DNA from: Musa acuminata AAA Group
Lineage: Eukaryota; Streptophyta; Magnoliopsida; Zingiberales; Musaceae
DNA: 64,000 nt
Assembly (NCBI RefSeq): GCF_036884655.1
Contig: NC_088342.1
Location: 13,327,001-13,391,000, forward strand
Direction: 5' to 3'
Shown here: positions 21,267 through 33,760 of the stretch, one piece after another
Position numbering within the stretch: position 1 is the first letter of the stretch
How the letters are laid out: each line of letters begins with the position of its first letter
The notes under the pieces: model-generated
Told to the model about the DNA's origin: nothing
The model's database searches: none
What the model saw: only the letters and a program-made list of their open reading frames with translations
Translations under genes and position numbers: made by a program

Positions 21267-22481
21267 TGTTGAATCTCGGATTTTGATGATAAAATCAATT
21301 GATGGGTTAATTGATCTAATCTATATTATTGAGCTAAGTGTGCAGGATTAACTACGATAACCAGAAAACACAAAGCAAGTATACTGGAGTCAAGTTCGAT
21401 GGACGTTTAAGAGTCCGAAGAATCGTCGGAGATGTTGCCGGAACCAATCGAGAAGAAATCGGGAACCTATCGGAATTTTCGGAAGTTCGCCGAAGAGATC
21501 GTCGGAGGTTCACGGAGATCACCGAGAAGGCTCGGCTACTCGTTAAAGTCATCACAAGTTCGGGAGCTTGCTGGGAGTCCGTCGGAAGAAGTTCGTCGGA
21601 AAGCTCGCCGAAACAAGACTCGACGTTCGCGGTTGAAAGCTTGCTTAGGATGTGTTTTTTGTTATGTAGTTCACTTGTAATTAGGATTAGGATTAAGAGA
21701 TAATCCTATATCCTGGTTAGGGGCCAACTGGGCCCAAAGTCAGATATGGTTTGGGCTAAAATTAAGCCAAACCAGTGAAATCGAAGAGCCAGGCGAGGCG
21801 GTGGCACCGCCTAGCACCCGAGAGCTGGGCGGTGACACCTCCTTGGCTGGGCGGTTACACCGTCCAGCACCCGAGCGCTGGGCGGTGGCACCGCTTGGCT
21901 GGGCGGTGGCACCTCCAGCACCGGGAACCCAAAGAGAATTCAAATTTTGGAGCCCAAAATTTGAATCCTCTTGAGACCTATAAATACCCCTCAAATCTCA
22001 GTTGAGAGAACAACTTTTGAGCAGCAAGTAATTGAGAGAAAAGTCTTAGAAGAGTCTTTGCCTTTCTTGTTTTCATTTGCTTGTGTTCACCTCCTTCTTT
22101 CTTGCTGAAAATCTGTAAGAGAGTGAACCGCTTGTAAAAGTTGTAAGAGGGGTATTCACCCTTCCCTTTCAAGAGATTTGCTAGTGGAAGGTGGGAGCCT
22201 CATCGAAGAGGGGCCTCGCAAGTGGATGTAGGTCACTTGACCGAACCACTTTAAAAACAGCGTAATCTCTGGTTTGCATTTCATTACTGCTATTTACATT
22301 ACTGCAAACCCTCTTACTGCTTTATTTCCTCATTACATTTACTGCACAACTTTGCGAATACGCTTTTAAGTTAAGCACTTCCAATTCCGATTTCTTATCG
22401 TACGAAAGATTTGTCTAAAACCGAAGTTTTAATCCGCTGCACTAATTCACCCCCCCTCTTAGTGCCGCTCTGAACCTAACA
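21267..22481 (+). mobile_element. Copia 3' LTR
   Basis: 1215 bp, TGTTGAATCTCGG to CTGAACCTAACA. The TATA box is at 21979-21986. It differs from the 5' LTR by scattered substitutions (for example near 21468, 21593 and 21629) and a shorter dyad array at 21785-21830. Confidence 0.95.
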
Positions 22482-22486
22482 CTGCT

Positions 22487-24235
22487 TTGTTTTTTTGAAA
22501 GCTTCCTCGCACTCCATCGTCCACTGAAAGTTTTTCGGGTTTTTGAGCACCCTGAAGAAGGGGAGGCAGCGATCACCCGACCGGGCGAGGAAGCGGGACA
22601 AGGCGACAAGCCTTCCGTTAAGTCGTTGCAAATCTTTGATCGTCCGGGGAGACTACATGTCGATGATTGCCTGAACTTTCTCCGGGTTGGCGTCAGTTCC
22701 TCTTTCGTGTATGATGAACCCAAGGAACTTCCCGGAGGTGACGCCGAAGGCGCATTTTGTGGGGTTAAGTCGCATATCGAACTTGCGTAGTGTGGCGAAC
22801 GCCTCGGTCAGGTCGGCAAGATGCGCTCCGGCCTCTTGGCTTTTCACGATCATGTCGTCCACGTAAACCTCCATGTTCCTTCCGATATGATGGGCGAACA
22901 TCCTATTCACCGTTCTCTAATATATGGCCCCGGCGTTTTTCAACCCGAATGACATGACCTTATAGAAGTACACCCCTTGCTCGGTGAGGAAGGTCGTATG
23001 CTCTCTGTCTTTGGGTGCCATCCTGATCTGGTTGTATCCCGAATAGGCGTCCATGAAAGAGAGGCGTGCGTGTCCGGTCGTTGCATCGACCAGTTGGTCG
23101 ATCCTCGGGAGGGGGTAGCAGTCTTTCGGGCATGCATTGTTGAGACTAGTGTAGTCAACACACATCCTCCAGCTTCCATTGTGTTTTTTCACGAGGACTA
23201 CATTGGATAGCTATTGAGGATATATGGCTTCTTCTATGAAGCCTGCCGCTAAGAGACGGCCCACCTCCTCTCATATGGCGTGTTGCCGGTCAGGGGCCTG
23301 CCGCCTAGGTCTTTGCTTCACCGGGCGGGCGCCAGGTGGGATGTTGAGATGGTGCTGTGCCACCCCTGGATCGACGCCCGTCATGTCAGATGGGGACCAA
23401 GCGAAGATGTCGGCATTTTCCCGCAGGAGACCGACAAGCTGCTCTCGTTCCTGTTCGGGCAGTTCCGAACCAACTTTGATCGTCCGGTCAGGCCGAGCTT
23501 CTTGTAGTGGTATATCAACGGTGGATCCCCTCGGCTCGGGATGAGGGGCCGGCTTTTTTGTTTCTCGCGGATCTTCCAGCGGCGGCTCGATCCTGGCCCT
23601 CTTGTGTAAGGAAACGACGGTCAGGTAGCACCGCCTGGACTCTCGGGGGCTTCCCATGACTTCTCCGACCCCAGCGTGAGTCGGGAACTTGATGGTTTGG
23701 TAAGTAGGTCGAGACGACGGCTCTGACCTTGTTGAGGGTCGGCTGACCGAGTATGGCATTATAAGCTGTGGGAAGGTCGACCACCAAAAAGGTGGTCATT
23801 ACCGTCTTCGACCTCGGTGGGGCCCCTAGGGTCAAGGGCAGAGTAATAGCCCCCAGGGGTGATATCGAATCTCCTGTGAATCCAGTGAGCGCTGAACACA
23901 TCAGCCTCATATTCTCCCTGGCCAAGCCGAGCTTCTGGAAGGCGTCGAAGTAGAGTATATCGGCCGAGCTCCCAGTGTCGACCATGATCCTTCTCACCTG
24001 CACGTTGGCTACCCTAGCCGATATCACAAGGGCGTCATCGTGTTCGGGTTGCTGGGATACCCCAGTCGGGAAGGTGATCTCGGGTTCGGGCCTGTGTCCA
24101 GGGGTTACGTCTGGAGCGGCTCGAGCGTACGCCTTTCTTCCCGACATGGAGCCCCCCCGATGCGGGACCGCTAGTGATTACATCGATGTGTCGCTCGACG
24201 AGGCCCTCCGGGCGAGGTGATAGCTCTTTGTCCGG
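22487..24235 (-). pseudogene. Gypsy pol, 5' half: protease and reverse transcriptase
   Basis: The protease has [20 protein letters not shown] (about 24035-23975) and the AILGQPTLN element near 23750. A frameshift then enters the linker (IFAWSPSDMTGVDP, about 23400). RT follows: VKKHNGSWRMCVDYTSLN (about 23190), FMDAYSGYNQIRMAP, FGLKNAG, then catalytic YVDDMIVKS (about 22870) and FLGFIIHERG, running to 22487 where the Copia target begins. Stops at about 22655, 22917 and 23218 are consistent with C-to-T decay. Confidence 0.9.
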
Positions 24236-25675
24236 CAAAAGGTAGTGGCCGAGATGCCCTCTGCGGTTGAGCTCCTCGATTTGCCTTTTTAGCTCACGGC
24301 ACTGTTTAGTGTCGTGCCCATGTTGCCGATGGAAACGGCAATATTTTGAACGGTCCGCGAGCTCTCACGGGTTCCTCATTGGGTGGGGCTCCTTGAGTAG
24401 TCCCTTCCCCTTCTCATGGAGAAATATTTCTGTTCGGGATGAATTCAAGGTGGGGAGAGGAGGCCTTGGGTCGGATCTGTCCAACTTACGCCGGGACGCA
24501 GCGGGTTGTTGCTGTCGGGGCAGCTCCGACTTGACCTTTTTGTGCTCCTCCCGCTTCCCAGCCATCCACGTCTCCGTGGCGATGAACTGACTAGCGCGCT
24601 GAAGCATTTCGGGGACCGCGGCGGGGGGCCGTTCCATGAGAGACCAGAAGAACCTGGAAGGCCGCAGGCCTGTCATGAACGCCTGCATCAACAGAGAGGG
24701 GTGAGCATCCGACAGCCCGCAAATTTGCATCGTAAAGCGGTTCACAAAAAGGGAGAGGGGCTCGTCCTCCCTTTGGTTGAGTCCGAGGAGCAACGCCACG
24801 GACGGCTTTGGTCGAGCGTAAGCCAGGAAGTTAAGCTCGAAATCTTTGGCGAGTTGGTCGAAGGAGGCGACGATCCCGGCCTTCAGGCTGCTGTACCACG
24901 CGCGGGCCGGCCCCCGCAGGGTTGTTGGAAATGCCCTGCACATCAAGGCGTCGGAAGTCCCATACAGCGCCATCTGGGCGCGAATAGCGGCCACGTGGTC
25001 CGTTGGGTCAGCGGCACCGTCATACGCATCCAGCGAAGGGAGGCGGAAGTGTGACGAGATCGCCTGATCTTGGATCTCGGGGGTGAATGGGGATCCTTGC
25101 TGACCGTCTACCCCGAGCTCTCCTTTTGACTTACAAACTTCCTGATGTACTTCGTCGAGTCTTTGACTAACGAGGCGCAACTGAGCTCGCAGGACATTTG
25201 TAGAGTCTGAGGATGGAGCCTCGCGCTCGGGGCGGCTCGCCGTGTCTTCTGCCTCCTGGCTCCCGGGCCGGGTTATTGGGTTTCGAGGCGAGCCAGGGAG
25301 CTCGGGAAGTGGTGCGTGAGTCCGGACGAGGGTCTCCTGTTGCTGCGAAGGTCGAGTCGTATGCGGAGTGGTCCGCTAGGAGACGATTGGGATGATAGTC
25401 TACACCATGCTCGTCAGAGCTCGGACTTGATGAGCGAGGTCGTGAAAGGCCTCGGGTGACACCGGCGATGGGCCGGCGGGTGCGCCGTCGGGAGGTGACA
25501 AGCCTGGGTCATTGAACAATTGCCAGTAACGTTCTGACGCCGCTGCGGGGCGTTCGTCCCGGGTTTCATCATGCGGGGGGTGTTCCCCCGGGGTGGGGAG
25601 CTCGACGGCTAAGGGCTCGCCAAAGTGGATTCGCTGATCGCTTGACATTCGGACGGGCCCTCCTTCTAGCGCCAA
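24236..25675 (-). pseudogene. Gypsy gag pseudogene
   Basis: It begins near 25675 with an MSSDQR-like start just inside the PBS region. The retrotransposon gag core is at about 25060-24600 ([63 protein letters not shown]). A Gln/Arg/Lys-rich stretch follows, then a zinc-finger-like [14 protein letters not shown] near 24330. In-frame stops lie near 25400 and 25380, and another near 24365 between the basic stretch and the finger. It is not translatable as one protein. Confidence 0.88.
25657..25674 (-). other. Putative gypsy primer-binding site
   Basis: On the minus strand TGGCGCTAGAAGGAGGGC begins three bases after the 5' LTR end. Position and the TGGCGC start fit gypsy elements of plants. I cannot assign the tRNA from memory with certainty. 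Confidence 0.6.
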
Positions 25676-25677
25676 TC

Positions 25678-26300
25678 TGTTATGGTAAATAACTTTTTTA
25701 ACCGTGACCTTGGGGTCGACGCGGCTGGTTCAGGGGTCCGAACGGCTGGGATCAGGCGTGACTCCTCTCGGGGTCTTGCGGCGGCCGATTGCGGGTGGTC
25801 TGGCTGGAAGGCTCCACGATGCTGGGTTGGGTCGGTTCCGGTCGAGTACCTGCACACAGGTCGGGTCGGCGGTTCAGCCCGACCCCTCCGACGATCAAGT
25901 CAGTGATTGGGAGAGGAGTTTTTGGGTGAAGTTGTGCTTCTGTGTGCTTGCCCCGTTTGCTTGGGGCCTGGGAGTATTTATAGGTGAGTTTGATGTTACC
26001 TGATGTGTCACCCTGCAGAGGCAGGGTCGTACCTCCGATGGCGCCTGTCGTCATCGTGGGCGTTGCGTGGAAGGCTGAGCTGCCGTAGGGTATGGCGAGC
26101 CTCGGTCGGCGCCTTCCCCTGCCTCGACCGGTCGTGCAGGGTCAGACGATGAGGTCGTCTGGGTACGATGAGTGAGGGTGCACATTATGTTGATGTTTAA
26201 TGCTCGCCCCCTGGAGCAGTGTGCCGTCCAGGGGGGTTGACGTCGTGATGTGTTACGTCAAACCCGGTGTGTTATGTCAAATCTGTTTTTACCCCTATCA
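25678..26300 (-). mobile_element. Gypsy (Tat) 5' LTR
   Basis: 623 bp, TG...CA on both readings, followed by the TSD GAATC at 26301-26305. A minus-strand TATA-like CCTATAAATACTCCC lies near 25975-25985. Confidence 0.95.
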
Positions 26301-26305
26301 GAATC

Positions 26306-27111
26306 CAGTTTGATTCTATTGTGCCACATCTTGTCAATGATGTCCTCCGCTGATGTCGATGTGTAGATATTCTTGTTTTTGGTTGGTGTGCTTCATGTGT
26401 CGGATGCTCCGGCTGGCCAGATCAGAGAACCCTTTTTTCGTCCGAGTAAATATGATGCATGGATATCATCATCCGGTGTCAAATCTTGAACTTTTAGGTT
26501 CCGATCGGTGAATCTAAAGGCATGCAGTTGGTTTTGGCTGTCAAGAGATACGTTTCTGTTGCTATTTTTCTAGATGGTTAGATCTTTTTATTTCTTTTAG
26601 ATTTTCAAGTGATATGGATTTAAAGGCTCCTTTTAATATGCAAATAGTTTATTCTACGTATGATAATGACCTTTTCGGATATTTTCTTTCACTGATTGAT
26701 GATTAGAAAAATGCAGTTTTGCTTTTGCACATGTTCTATTTATTTTACTCCTTACTATCGGATGCTCTGCCTTATGAATAAAAGCAATTATTAATTGGTG
26801 TGTATTCATTAGCTTAAAGACCAGTTTTCTTTTAAATCAATAACTAAGATATATTTTTAAGAAAAATAAAAAAAAAAACCCAATGGTTTCACACATGGTT
26901 AATCGGAACGACAGAGAGAAGGAGCTACTCTGCCCTCTTCCATATTTCCTTTTCATTTGCTATTCTAATGCGGAAAATTTTGTTTTACAGATAAGTTATA
27001 TACAAACTTATGTCTTTGCTTACATATATGATATATTTCAAGTTGATATAAATCGATATTATTCTCTCTTATGTTTCTTTCTTTGCACCGTCGCTTATTG
27101 TTGTTAGGACC
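26306..27111. other. Insertion-site DNA, no gene recognised
   Basis: Mixed-composition sequence between the gypsy element and the solo LTR. It contains no retrotransposon domain and no ORF with a pattern I recognise. It reads on across both insertions (8490-8813 to 26306, and 27111 to 28708). Confidence 0.5.
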
Positions 27112-28702
27112 GGAACGGCACTAAGAGGGGGGGGGTGAATTAGTGCAACGGTAAAGTATGATGAACTTTCGACGATTTAAACACTTACGGAAACTTCATA
27201 CGATAAAAACAATGTTTCGTTTGAAACCGTTTCGATTGCGTTTTAACTTGAAGGCATATGTAAGAAGGAGACAAATAAGTAGAGCATCAAAGTGAAGATG
27301 GTTTGCAGTAATATAAATGACAATAAGATAAATGCAAACCAGAGAAGACGGTAGTTTATAGTGGTTCGGTCAATCGTGACCTACATCCACTCCTCTGATT
27401 CCTCTTCCGTCGAGGCCACCGGCATCCACTAATGATCTTCCTTTACTAGGCGAAGATCAACCTCCTTCTTACACCCCTCTTACAACCTCTTACAAGTGAT
27501 TCACCCTTTTACAAAGATTTCAATGAAAAGAAAGGAGGTGAACACTCAAGCTATTGAAAACAAGACTTTTCCTAAAGCTTTTCTCAACTTCTAGCTTCTC
27601 AAAAGGTTGTCACCTCTGTTGAGAATTAAGGGGTATTTATAGGCCCCAAGAGGATTCAAATTTGGGCTCCAAAATTTGAATTTTCTTGGGTTTCCAAGGG
27701 TGGCACCGCCACGCCACCGCCTGTCATTGTCAGACATTGACAGTGCTGGGCGGTGCCACCGCCCAGCTCTTGGGTGTTGGGCGGTGCCACCGCCTAGGCC
27801 AATTCAGCTCACTGGTTGGGCTCCAAACTTGGCCCAAACCAGTCCGAACTCGGGCCCAATTGGCCCCTACTTGGGTTATAGGATTAACACCTAATCCTAA
27901 TCCTAATTAACGTGATAACTACAAATTTAAAGACATTTTCTAAGCTATTACAAAGTCCGTAAGTCAAGACTTCTTCCGGTGAGCTTCCGGCGAACTTCCG
28001 ACGGTCTTCCGATAAACTCTCGGAAACCATTCTGCGGACTCCCGACAAGCTCCTAGACTTCACGATTTGATCTTGGCGAGTTCCAACGAGCTTCTTCGGT
28101 AAGCTTCGATCTTTCTCGGTGAGCTCCGCAAACTTCCAACGAACCTTCCGGCGAGCTTCCGAAAAACCCTTCGGCAAGCTCCCTACTCATTCTCGGCTAG
28201 TTCCGGCAGCATTCCCGACGAACCTTCGGACTTCCGTCGAACTCTCGAACTCCCAATGAATCCTTCGCACTTGACTCCAGCACTTTGTTTCGCTTTATGT
28301 CTTCATCGTTATCGTAGTTAATTCTACACACACAAACCAAAACTCAACTCCGATCTAGACAATTATTACAACGCGAATTGACATTCTGTTGCCCGGCACG
28401 CCATTGGTTGGCGCTTCGTCCGATTCTTTGGTGCATCGTCCTCTCTTGCGGCTTGTTACCCAATCGGCGGTTGACCTCCGCAACCCCGATATCCTTGGCG
28501 CAATTTCGCTCTCCTTGGCCCGATGCCCGACGTCCGAAGCATTCAGCCATCCAATATCCTAACGTGATCTCTTCTGGCGCAACGTCAATTCCTCCTGCGT
28601 CAACTGTCTAAACCTGATCGAGTAGACCTGCATCGCTCAAAATGCAGTTTAAATCATAAACACATATCAAGTGGTTTCATCATCAAAATACGAGATTCAA
28701 CA
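27112..28702 (-). mobile_element. Solo Copia LTR
   Basis: A complete 1591-bp LTR in minus orientation, with the + strand ends TGTTAGGACCGG and GAGATTCAACA. It is flanked on both sides by ATTGT (27107-27111 and 28703-28707), with no internal region, PBS or PPT. It carries a minus-strand TATA box (CCTATAAATACCCC, near 27640), the GGTGGCACCGCC-type dyads (27700-27795) and a 9-G tract near the left end. It is the product of LTR-LTR recombination. Confidence 0.93.
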
Positions 28703-28707
28703 ATTGT

Positions 28708-28751
28708 AAGCAGGCAAAAACTGATGGATCAGGATTTGAGAAAGTATTAAA

Positions 28752-28785
<34 letters not shown>

Positions 28786-30810
28786 GAAGTAAAGCTTGCA
28801 ATATTTTAAAGATTTGGTTCTTTAAGCTTTTGATAAAGAGAGAGTAGTGTTAAAATTAATTTGTTGTATGGGTTTCATTTAATTAATAGTGGTGAACCAT
28901 CCAAGTGGGTTTTGCAGAGTTAACCAGCCAAAATTTCAAATAATATATGGTATTTCTATAATATCAGGAACATGTCAATCCAATTTTTGGTTGAGTTTTT
29001 TTTTTTATTTTTTTTAATAATGATCTGTGAAGGAAACCTATTTATTGTCATTTATACTAATATTCAAATCATGTTGATACTCAATTTGATAATACCTCGC
29101 TTAGCTGGTTACGGCTTAATATTAATAATAGTTTATGATTTAGCACTAACTTATATTGTGACTTACAATTACTTTATTTATGTATTCAATTTAATACCGT
29201 AGCTGCCAAAATTTCACATTGTATACATGTGTGCTACAAAATTTTCTTACTTTGCTATATGTATATATATTTATATTGCCAAACAACATATATGCTAATT
29301 TATGTCTTGTATTCTCATTATCCTTGATTTTAGAATTGTGTGGGGGGGCATTCTCACTATTTTTAATGAATTCCAAGTGCTGTCTTCATTTCATCTTTCT
29401 ACCCATTTTAATATGAATTCAAAGTTAATTATAATGCATTAGATATATATATATATATATATATTTATATTTTTAAGCTTCTTGTAATATAATAAATTCA
29501 AAATATGTACGATTGAAACACTATTCCTTTTATGAGATGACATTAATCTGTTTGCTTTGCATGAGTTACTAAAACTTGTATATTATTTTTATGCATTCAT
29601 ACACATATACATGAATCTTAGATCACGAAATACATGTATATTTTTTTCAGATACTTGTTATACATGCATAATTTACTAGATTCATTCAGTTTCATTTCAT
29701 GTCTGATGCATTTAATATAAGCAGCAGCATATACATGTATTTGGATGGTTAAACTTAAAAAAATCTTCTTGGATTTTTTTTTCTCCATAAATAAACAAAA
29801 CTTGTATTGATTCTAGCTACCAATACACTTCCACTTTTCTCAAAGAAAAAAAAAAAGTGGGAACCTATGGGAAATAAAGATATAATGTTATTGATGTTAG
29901 AATATTCTTTTATGAAAAAAATCAATATGACAAATATCATGTGATGCATAAATGACACTGTTATGAATATTAGTAAGACAAAATGTTTTGTTACTTTGTT
30001 CATATGCTAAATTTCCTTGCATATGTGAGGGCATTTCAAATTTGGAATACAATGTAGTGGGGACAATATCATGTTCATATTTATGAATTTATTCAATATA
30101 TATAATTATTTATCACCTTTTCGTCATGACACATTACAGTATATATTATATTCAAAATTAATATTAGACAATATGAATGATTATATCACGCATGAAATGA
30201 ATTACACGTTTTCAAGGATTCCATCATAAAAAATGTGATGTGACTTTATAATTATGGTAAAGGCTAAATAAAATAACTATTTTTATGATATAGGGAGATA
30301 GACTATCAAATAACGAGCCTTTCATGGTGGAAATCCAACCTCTATAATAAAAATCTCTGAAGGAGATTTACCAATAAACAGATTAATTAGCTAGGAAAGA
30401 TATTAAAAAATAAAGAATAAAAAGTATATTAGTGCATAAATAGAGATATAAGAAGAATATAACTCTAAAAACATTTGAAATGATATTTTTTATGAGATGT
30501 GACTCCATATTAGTTCTTTTATATGAGTTCGATTGTAATCCTTAGAAACTCTTATGTATAATCAAAGTATAATTCACTGCCAATAATACATAATATCACA
30601 ATATAGATATTAATACTTTGTGTGTGGTAGTTAAAATGTAAGAGAAAAAAAATATAGAAGACCTGATTCATTCTATTTTCTCTTGATGGAAACCATCATA
30701 CTAAGTGAAGTTTAAGTATTTAGAGACACTTCACCAATTATAGAGCAAATTATTTCAGGAAATATTTTATATTTTAATAATTATATTTATTTAAATTTTA
30801 AGTTTTGTGA
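28708..30810. other. AT-rich intergenic DNA with simple repeats
   Basis: Contains an (AAT)n run at 28749-28785 and an (AT)n run at about 29442-29464. The short ORFs are of the kind expected by chance in AT-rich DNA. No LTR ends or host gene were recognised. Confidence 0.6.
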
Positions 30811-30814
30811 GAGA

Positions 30815-31700
30815 TTATTAGATATCTTATGCTAAAAAATTCTTTAAAAAATTTATTAATTAATTAAATTATTTCATTAATTGTGTCCATTATTATTGTT
30901 TCATTGATTTGGTGTTTTAATGAGATTTATTAGGTATGATTACACAACATTTATTATTGCCCTAGCACTTATATATTATTAAGGTTGAAAGGTGTTTTTA
31001 GGAGTCCTAATTATGTTCAAATTAGTCTAATTTAAATTTAAGCTCCTTAAGTGAATTAGGGTTTATTTATATAATTATATTTTGAGTCTTGGGGTTTTTG
31101 TTTGGTTGTACTTCTACTTTTCTATGAGGTATATAAGGGGAGTTGTATTTCATTTAGAATAATTTAAGAATTTTATAATTAATCTCATATATTGAAGAAT
31201 TTGATTTTCTCCATGAATATAGGTTGGGATTTACCTAACCATGTTAAATATTGTATCAACTTTCGGATATGTTATTTGATTATTGATCTTTGTGGTTTTT
31301 TTTTTTATTCTTCTCCTCTCCCTTCCCAACACATCATTTCTTTTGTATAAAGTAGATCTGCTGTTTGGTTGTATATATGGAAAAAAATCCTCTTTGTCTC
31401 TTTTCCACAAAGATTTTCCATTGTAAAACCCTTTTTATGATCAAGGTCGTAGAAGAGGAATCTTGATCTTAGCCTTAGAGAATGGATTCAACCACAAACC
31501 TATACTAAAGGGTGAAATCATTCCTTAGGATGTAAAATATGATTCCAGGTGATTTCTAAGTTTATTCTTTTATTCTGTTAATTAAATTAGATTTAGCTTT
31601 TATTATTGAGTTTATTCTTTGATTCCAGGATTTGTAGTAACTTAGCAGAGAAATTTTGGTCTATCGAGGTAGTTTAGAGCTGAAGAAATCTGATTAAAGC
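30815..31700 (+). repeat. Dispersed AT-rich repeat, copy B (LTR-like)
   Basis: From 'attattagatatcttatgc' it shares blocks with 8498-8680 (TGTCCATTATTATTGTTTC-like and GATTACACA) and with 55870-55970 (GCTGTTTGGTT, TCTTTGCCTC-like). The 'gaggtatataagggg' near 31128 resembles a TATA box of a + strand LTR. No coding part accompanies it. Confidence 0.5.
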
Positions 31701-32089
31701 TTTAAGTTATTGTATCAGCTATTCTATTACTGGTTTAGTTGAAGTTTTAGTGTTATACAACACGTGTTGCATCTTAGCTTCACATCTCATTATTCCCCAT
31801 AATTCTACTCATTATTTTTCTTAAAGAACATCGCTAATGTTACTCTTAAACTGAAATTAAAAAAAAAAAGATTGCATTAGATCAGTCAACATAAGATTAT
31901 TATGTGAAATCTTATGAATATGAATATTAATCGAGTTTAATATAGGGTGAGATCAGTATTTGAAAGCGATGCACGGTACATTCGCCACTTGAGTGTCTCG
32001 AGTTATAAGTGTTGGGCTACTAGGTAGATCGAAAGCAGCCCATCACATCAGCACCCAAATGTGGTGCAAAGTAGGAAAGAGTTTTCTTA
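31701..32089. other. No gene recognised
   Basis: AT-rich with a poly-A run near 31860. Possibly the 5' part of the LINE that follows, but no conserved pattern is visible. Confidence 0.4.
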
Positions 32090-33376
32090 TTATTTTGGAT
32101 AAATATGAGTAAAAAAAGCTAATCGAGAATTAGGTTAGTAATTTAGAATATAAGAATATTTTTAGGAAAGAGACTATAATCGATAGATATTATGACTAAA
32201 AGAAAATAAATGTTATCTGCTTACAAGGGACAAAGTGTGTAGAAAAAAAATCTAACAAGATTAATAATATTATATTTAATATTTGATATACATTGTAAAT
32301 GTGTAAAGTTTTGAAGATAAAATTATAATTATAAAATTTATCTTAGGAGAAAAGGTTTTAAATGTTATAAGTGCTTATGCCTCTTAAGTTGGATTATATA
32401 ATCAAACTAAAAAGAAATTTTATAAAAACCTAGATGATACCATTGAACAAATACCTATAATGAAAAAATATATAATTAGATGATATTTGAATAGTCATAT
32501 AAGAAAACATACTGTGAATTTAAAAGGGTGCATGTGAGCTTTTTGATTCTGAGGAGAGAGAAAGAGGGTGGTATGATTTTGAATTTTGATAGATCTAAAA
32601 GAGATGAGCATTATTTGTTGCTTATAAGAGTGATCATACTTATAGTCAGATAGGATTTTTTTCTCAATATATGTTGATGATGTTAGACATTTGTCATCAA
32701 AAATTAAAAAAGAAAAACATAGTCGAAAAATTCACTAGAACTAGACGGTGGATTTAAAGATGATAATATAAGGATTTTTAAGAATCAAATGAAAAAGGAG
32801 GTAGCTTAGAATATAGATGGAGATAATATTAGTATTATTTAAACTGTGATGATAAATAAGACTTAGAGCTTAACAAAAAAAATTCTTAGTAAAATTAAAA
32901 ATAGAGGTGTAGCTTTAAGAGACGGTGGTGGCATGAGGAAGTTTAAAAGGCAATTGTTTGTAAACTATCATGATTTAAAGATCGATAAAATTTTAAAAAT
33001 GAGGAGAAATTTAAAAATATATAATTTAATAAGGGGCTAAAAGAGTAATTAGAATGATAAGATATAAAGTTTATACTAATTTTTATAATAAATTAGGTAC
33101 TAAAAATAGAGAAAAGATATATATTGAGTTGCTAAAGTTAGAGAAAGGAAGTATAAGAATTTACATAATATTAGATATATTAAAGATAAAGATCAAAAAA
33201 TGATTACTAATGATAATAAAATTAAAAAAAATATTTTAAAATTATTTAATGAACATTCCACAAATGACATAGTTTTAATAATAGATAATAGTGATAGATT
33301 TACTAATTATAGATTTATTTAAAAAATAAAATTAGTGAAGTGAAAAATGACTTATAGTTAAGAATGTGGGACATAA
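32090..33376 (+). pseudogene. LINE (RTE-like) fossil: endonuclease and start of RT
   Basis: Conceptual translation across frames gives KINVICLQGTKCVEKKSNKI (about 32190-32260), matching the N-I-x-C-(L/I)-Q-E-T-K-W start of an apurinic-type endonuclease. It then gives QTKKKFYKNLDDTIEQIP (about 32405-32455), GFFSQ (about 32650), a YNKLGTKNREKDIY-like segment (about 33090), VRE-type residues, KDKDQKMITNDNKIKKN (about 33190) and LFNEHSTND. This is the linker between endonuclease and RT in plant LINE-like elements. The catalytic residues have decayed. It stops at the Copia LTR at 33377. A likely 3' piece lies at 54905-55545. Confidence 0.65.
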
Positions 33377-33760
33377 TATTAGGATCAAGAGCGGCACTAA
33401 GAGAGGGGGTGAATTAGTGTAGTGGAAAACTTTTCTTATTAAACTCGATTCCGAAAAATATTTGTTTCGATTCAATCCGTTTCGGAGAGAAATTGAATTT
33501 GAAAGCTTTCGTAAAAGTGTAAAGAGAAGATTAAGGAGGTTAGTAATGTAAATTGCACAAATGAAAAGCAAACTAGAATTTAGAGTAGTTCGGCCGTTGT
33601 GACCTACATCCACTTTCGGATTCCTTTTCCGTCGAGGTTATCGGCGTCCACTAAAGGCCTTCAATAGACGAAGGCCAACCACCTTTTATAGCTCTTTCTC
33701 CTTTTTTCAGGTTTAGGAGATAACCCTTATAAGCTTTACTCCTCTTTCTTGGATGTTTAC
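33377..33760 (-). mobile_element. Outer Copia 3' LTR, left part
   Basis: The + strand start is TATTAGGATCAAGAGCGGCAC (TG changed to TA). This matches the 5' LTR start at 53720 (TGTTAGGATCAAGAG). The LTR is interrupted at 33760 by a solo LTR and resumes at 35383. Confidence 0.85.

Larger units (their letters stand above)
14485..22481 (+). mobile_element. SIRE/Maximus-like Copia, nearly complete, nested in gypsy pol
   Basis: This 7997-bp element has two LTRs (1230 and 1215 bp), an iMet PBS, gag, pol, a tandem-repeat-bearing 3' spacer and a PPT, flanked by CTGCT duplications. The LTRs differ by a handful of substitutions plus one short length difference in the GC-rich block (15005-15060 versus 21785-21830), which suggests recent insertion. 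The domain order protease, integrase, RT, RNase H is that of Ty1/copia. The SIRE/Maximus assignment rests on the long LTRs and long spacer. No convincing env-like ORF was seen after pol. A stop in the integrase region and a frame change at gag/pol argue against autonomous activity. Confidence 0.93.
8819..26300 (-). mobile_element. Ty3/gypsy Tat-lineage retrotransposon, whole element
   Basis: The LTRs are at 8819-9442 and 25678-26300, flanked by the TSD GAATC. Order on the minus strand is 5' LTR, PBS region, gag, protease, RT, RNase H, a second RNase H, integrase, a non-coding 3' region with an antisense ORF, PPT and 3' LTR. The second RNase H-like domain between the RT-RNase H and the integrase, together with the extra ORF after pol, is characteristic of the Tat lineage (Retand/Ogre group). 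Without the 7997-bp Copia nested at 14485-22481 and its duplicated target, the element is about 9.48 kb. Many stops and frameshifts show it is dead. Confidence 0.92.

Noticed and set aside
29755..30003. 82-aa ORF and other small ORFs in 28.7-30.8 kb
   Set aside because: Phe/Ile/Leu/Tyr-rich peptides expected by chance in AT-rich DNA; no motif or context.
31950..32090. Possible tRNA or other structured RNA gene in a locally GC-richer stretch
   Set aside because: No cloverleaf with the conserved T-arm and acceptor pairing could be drawn.
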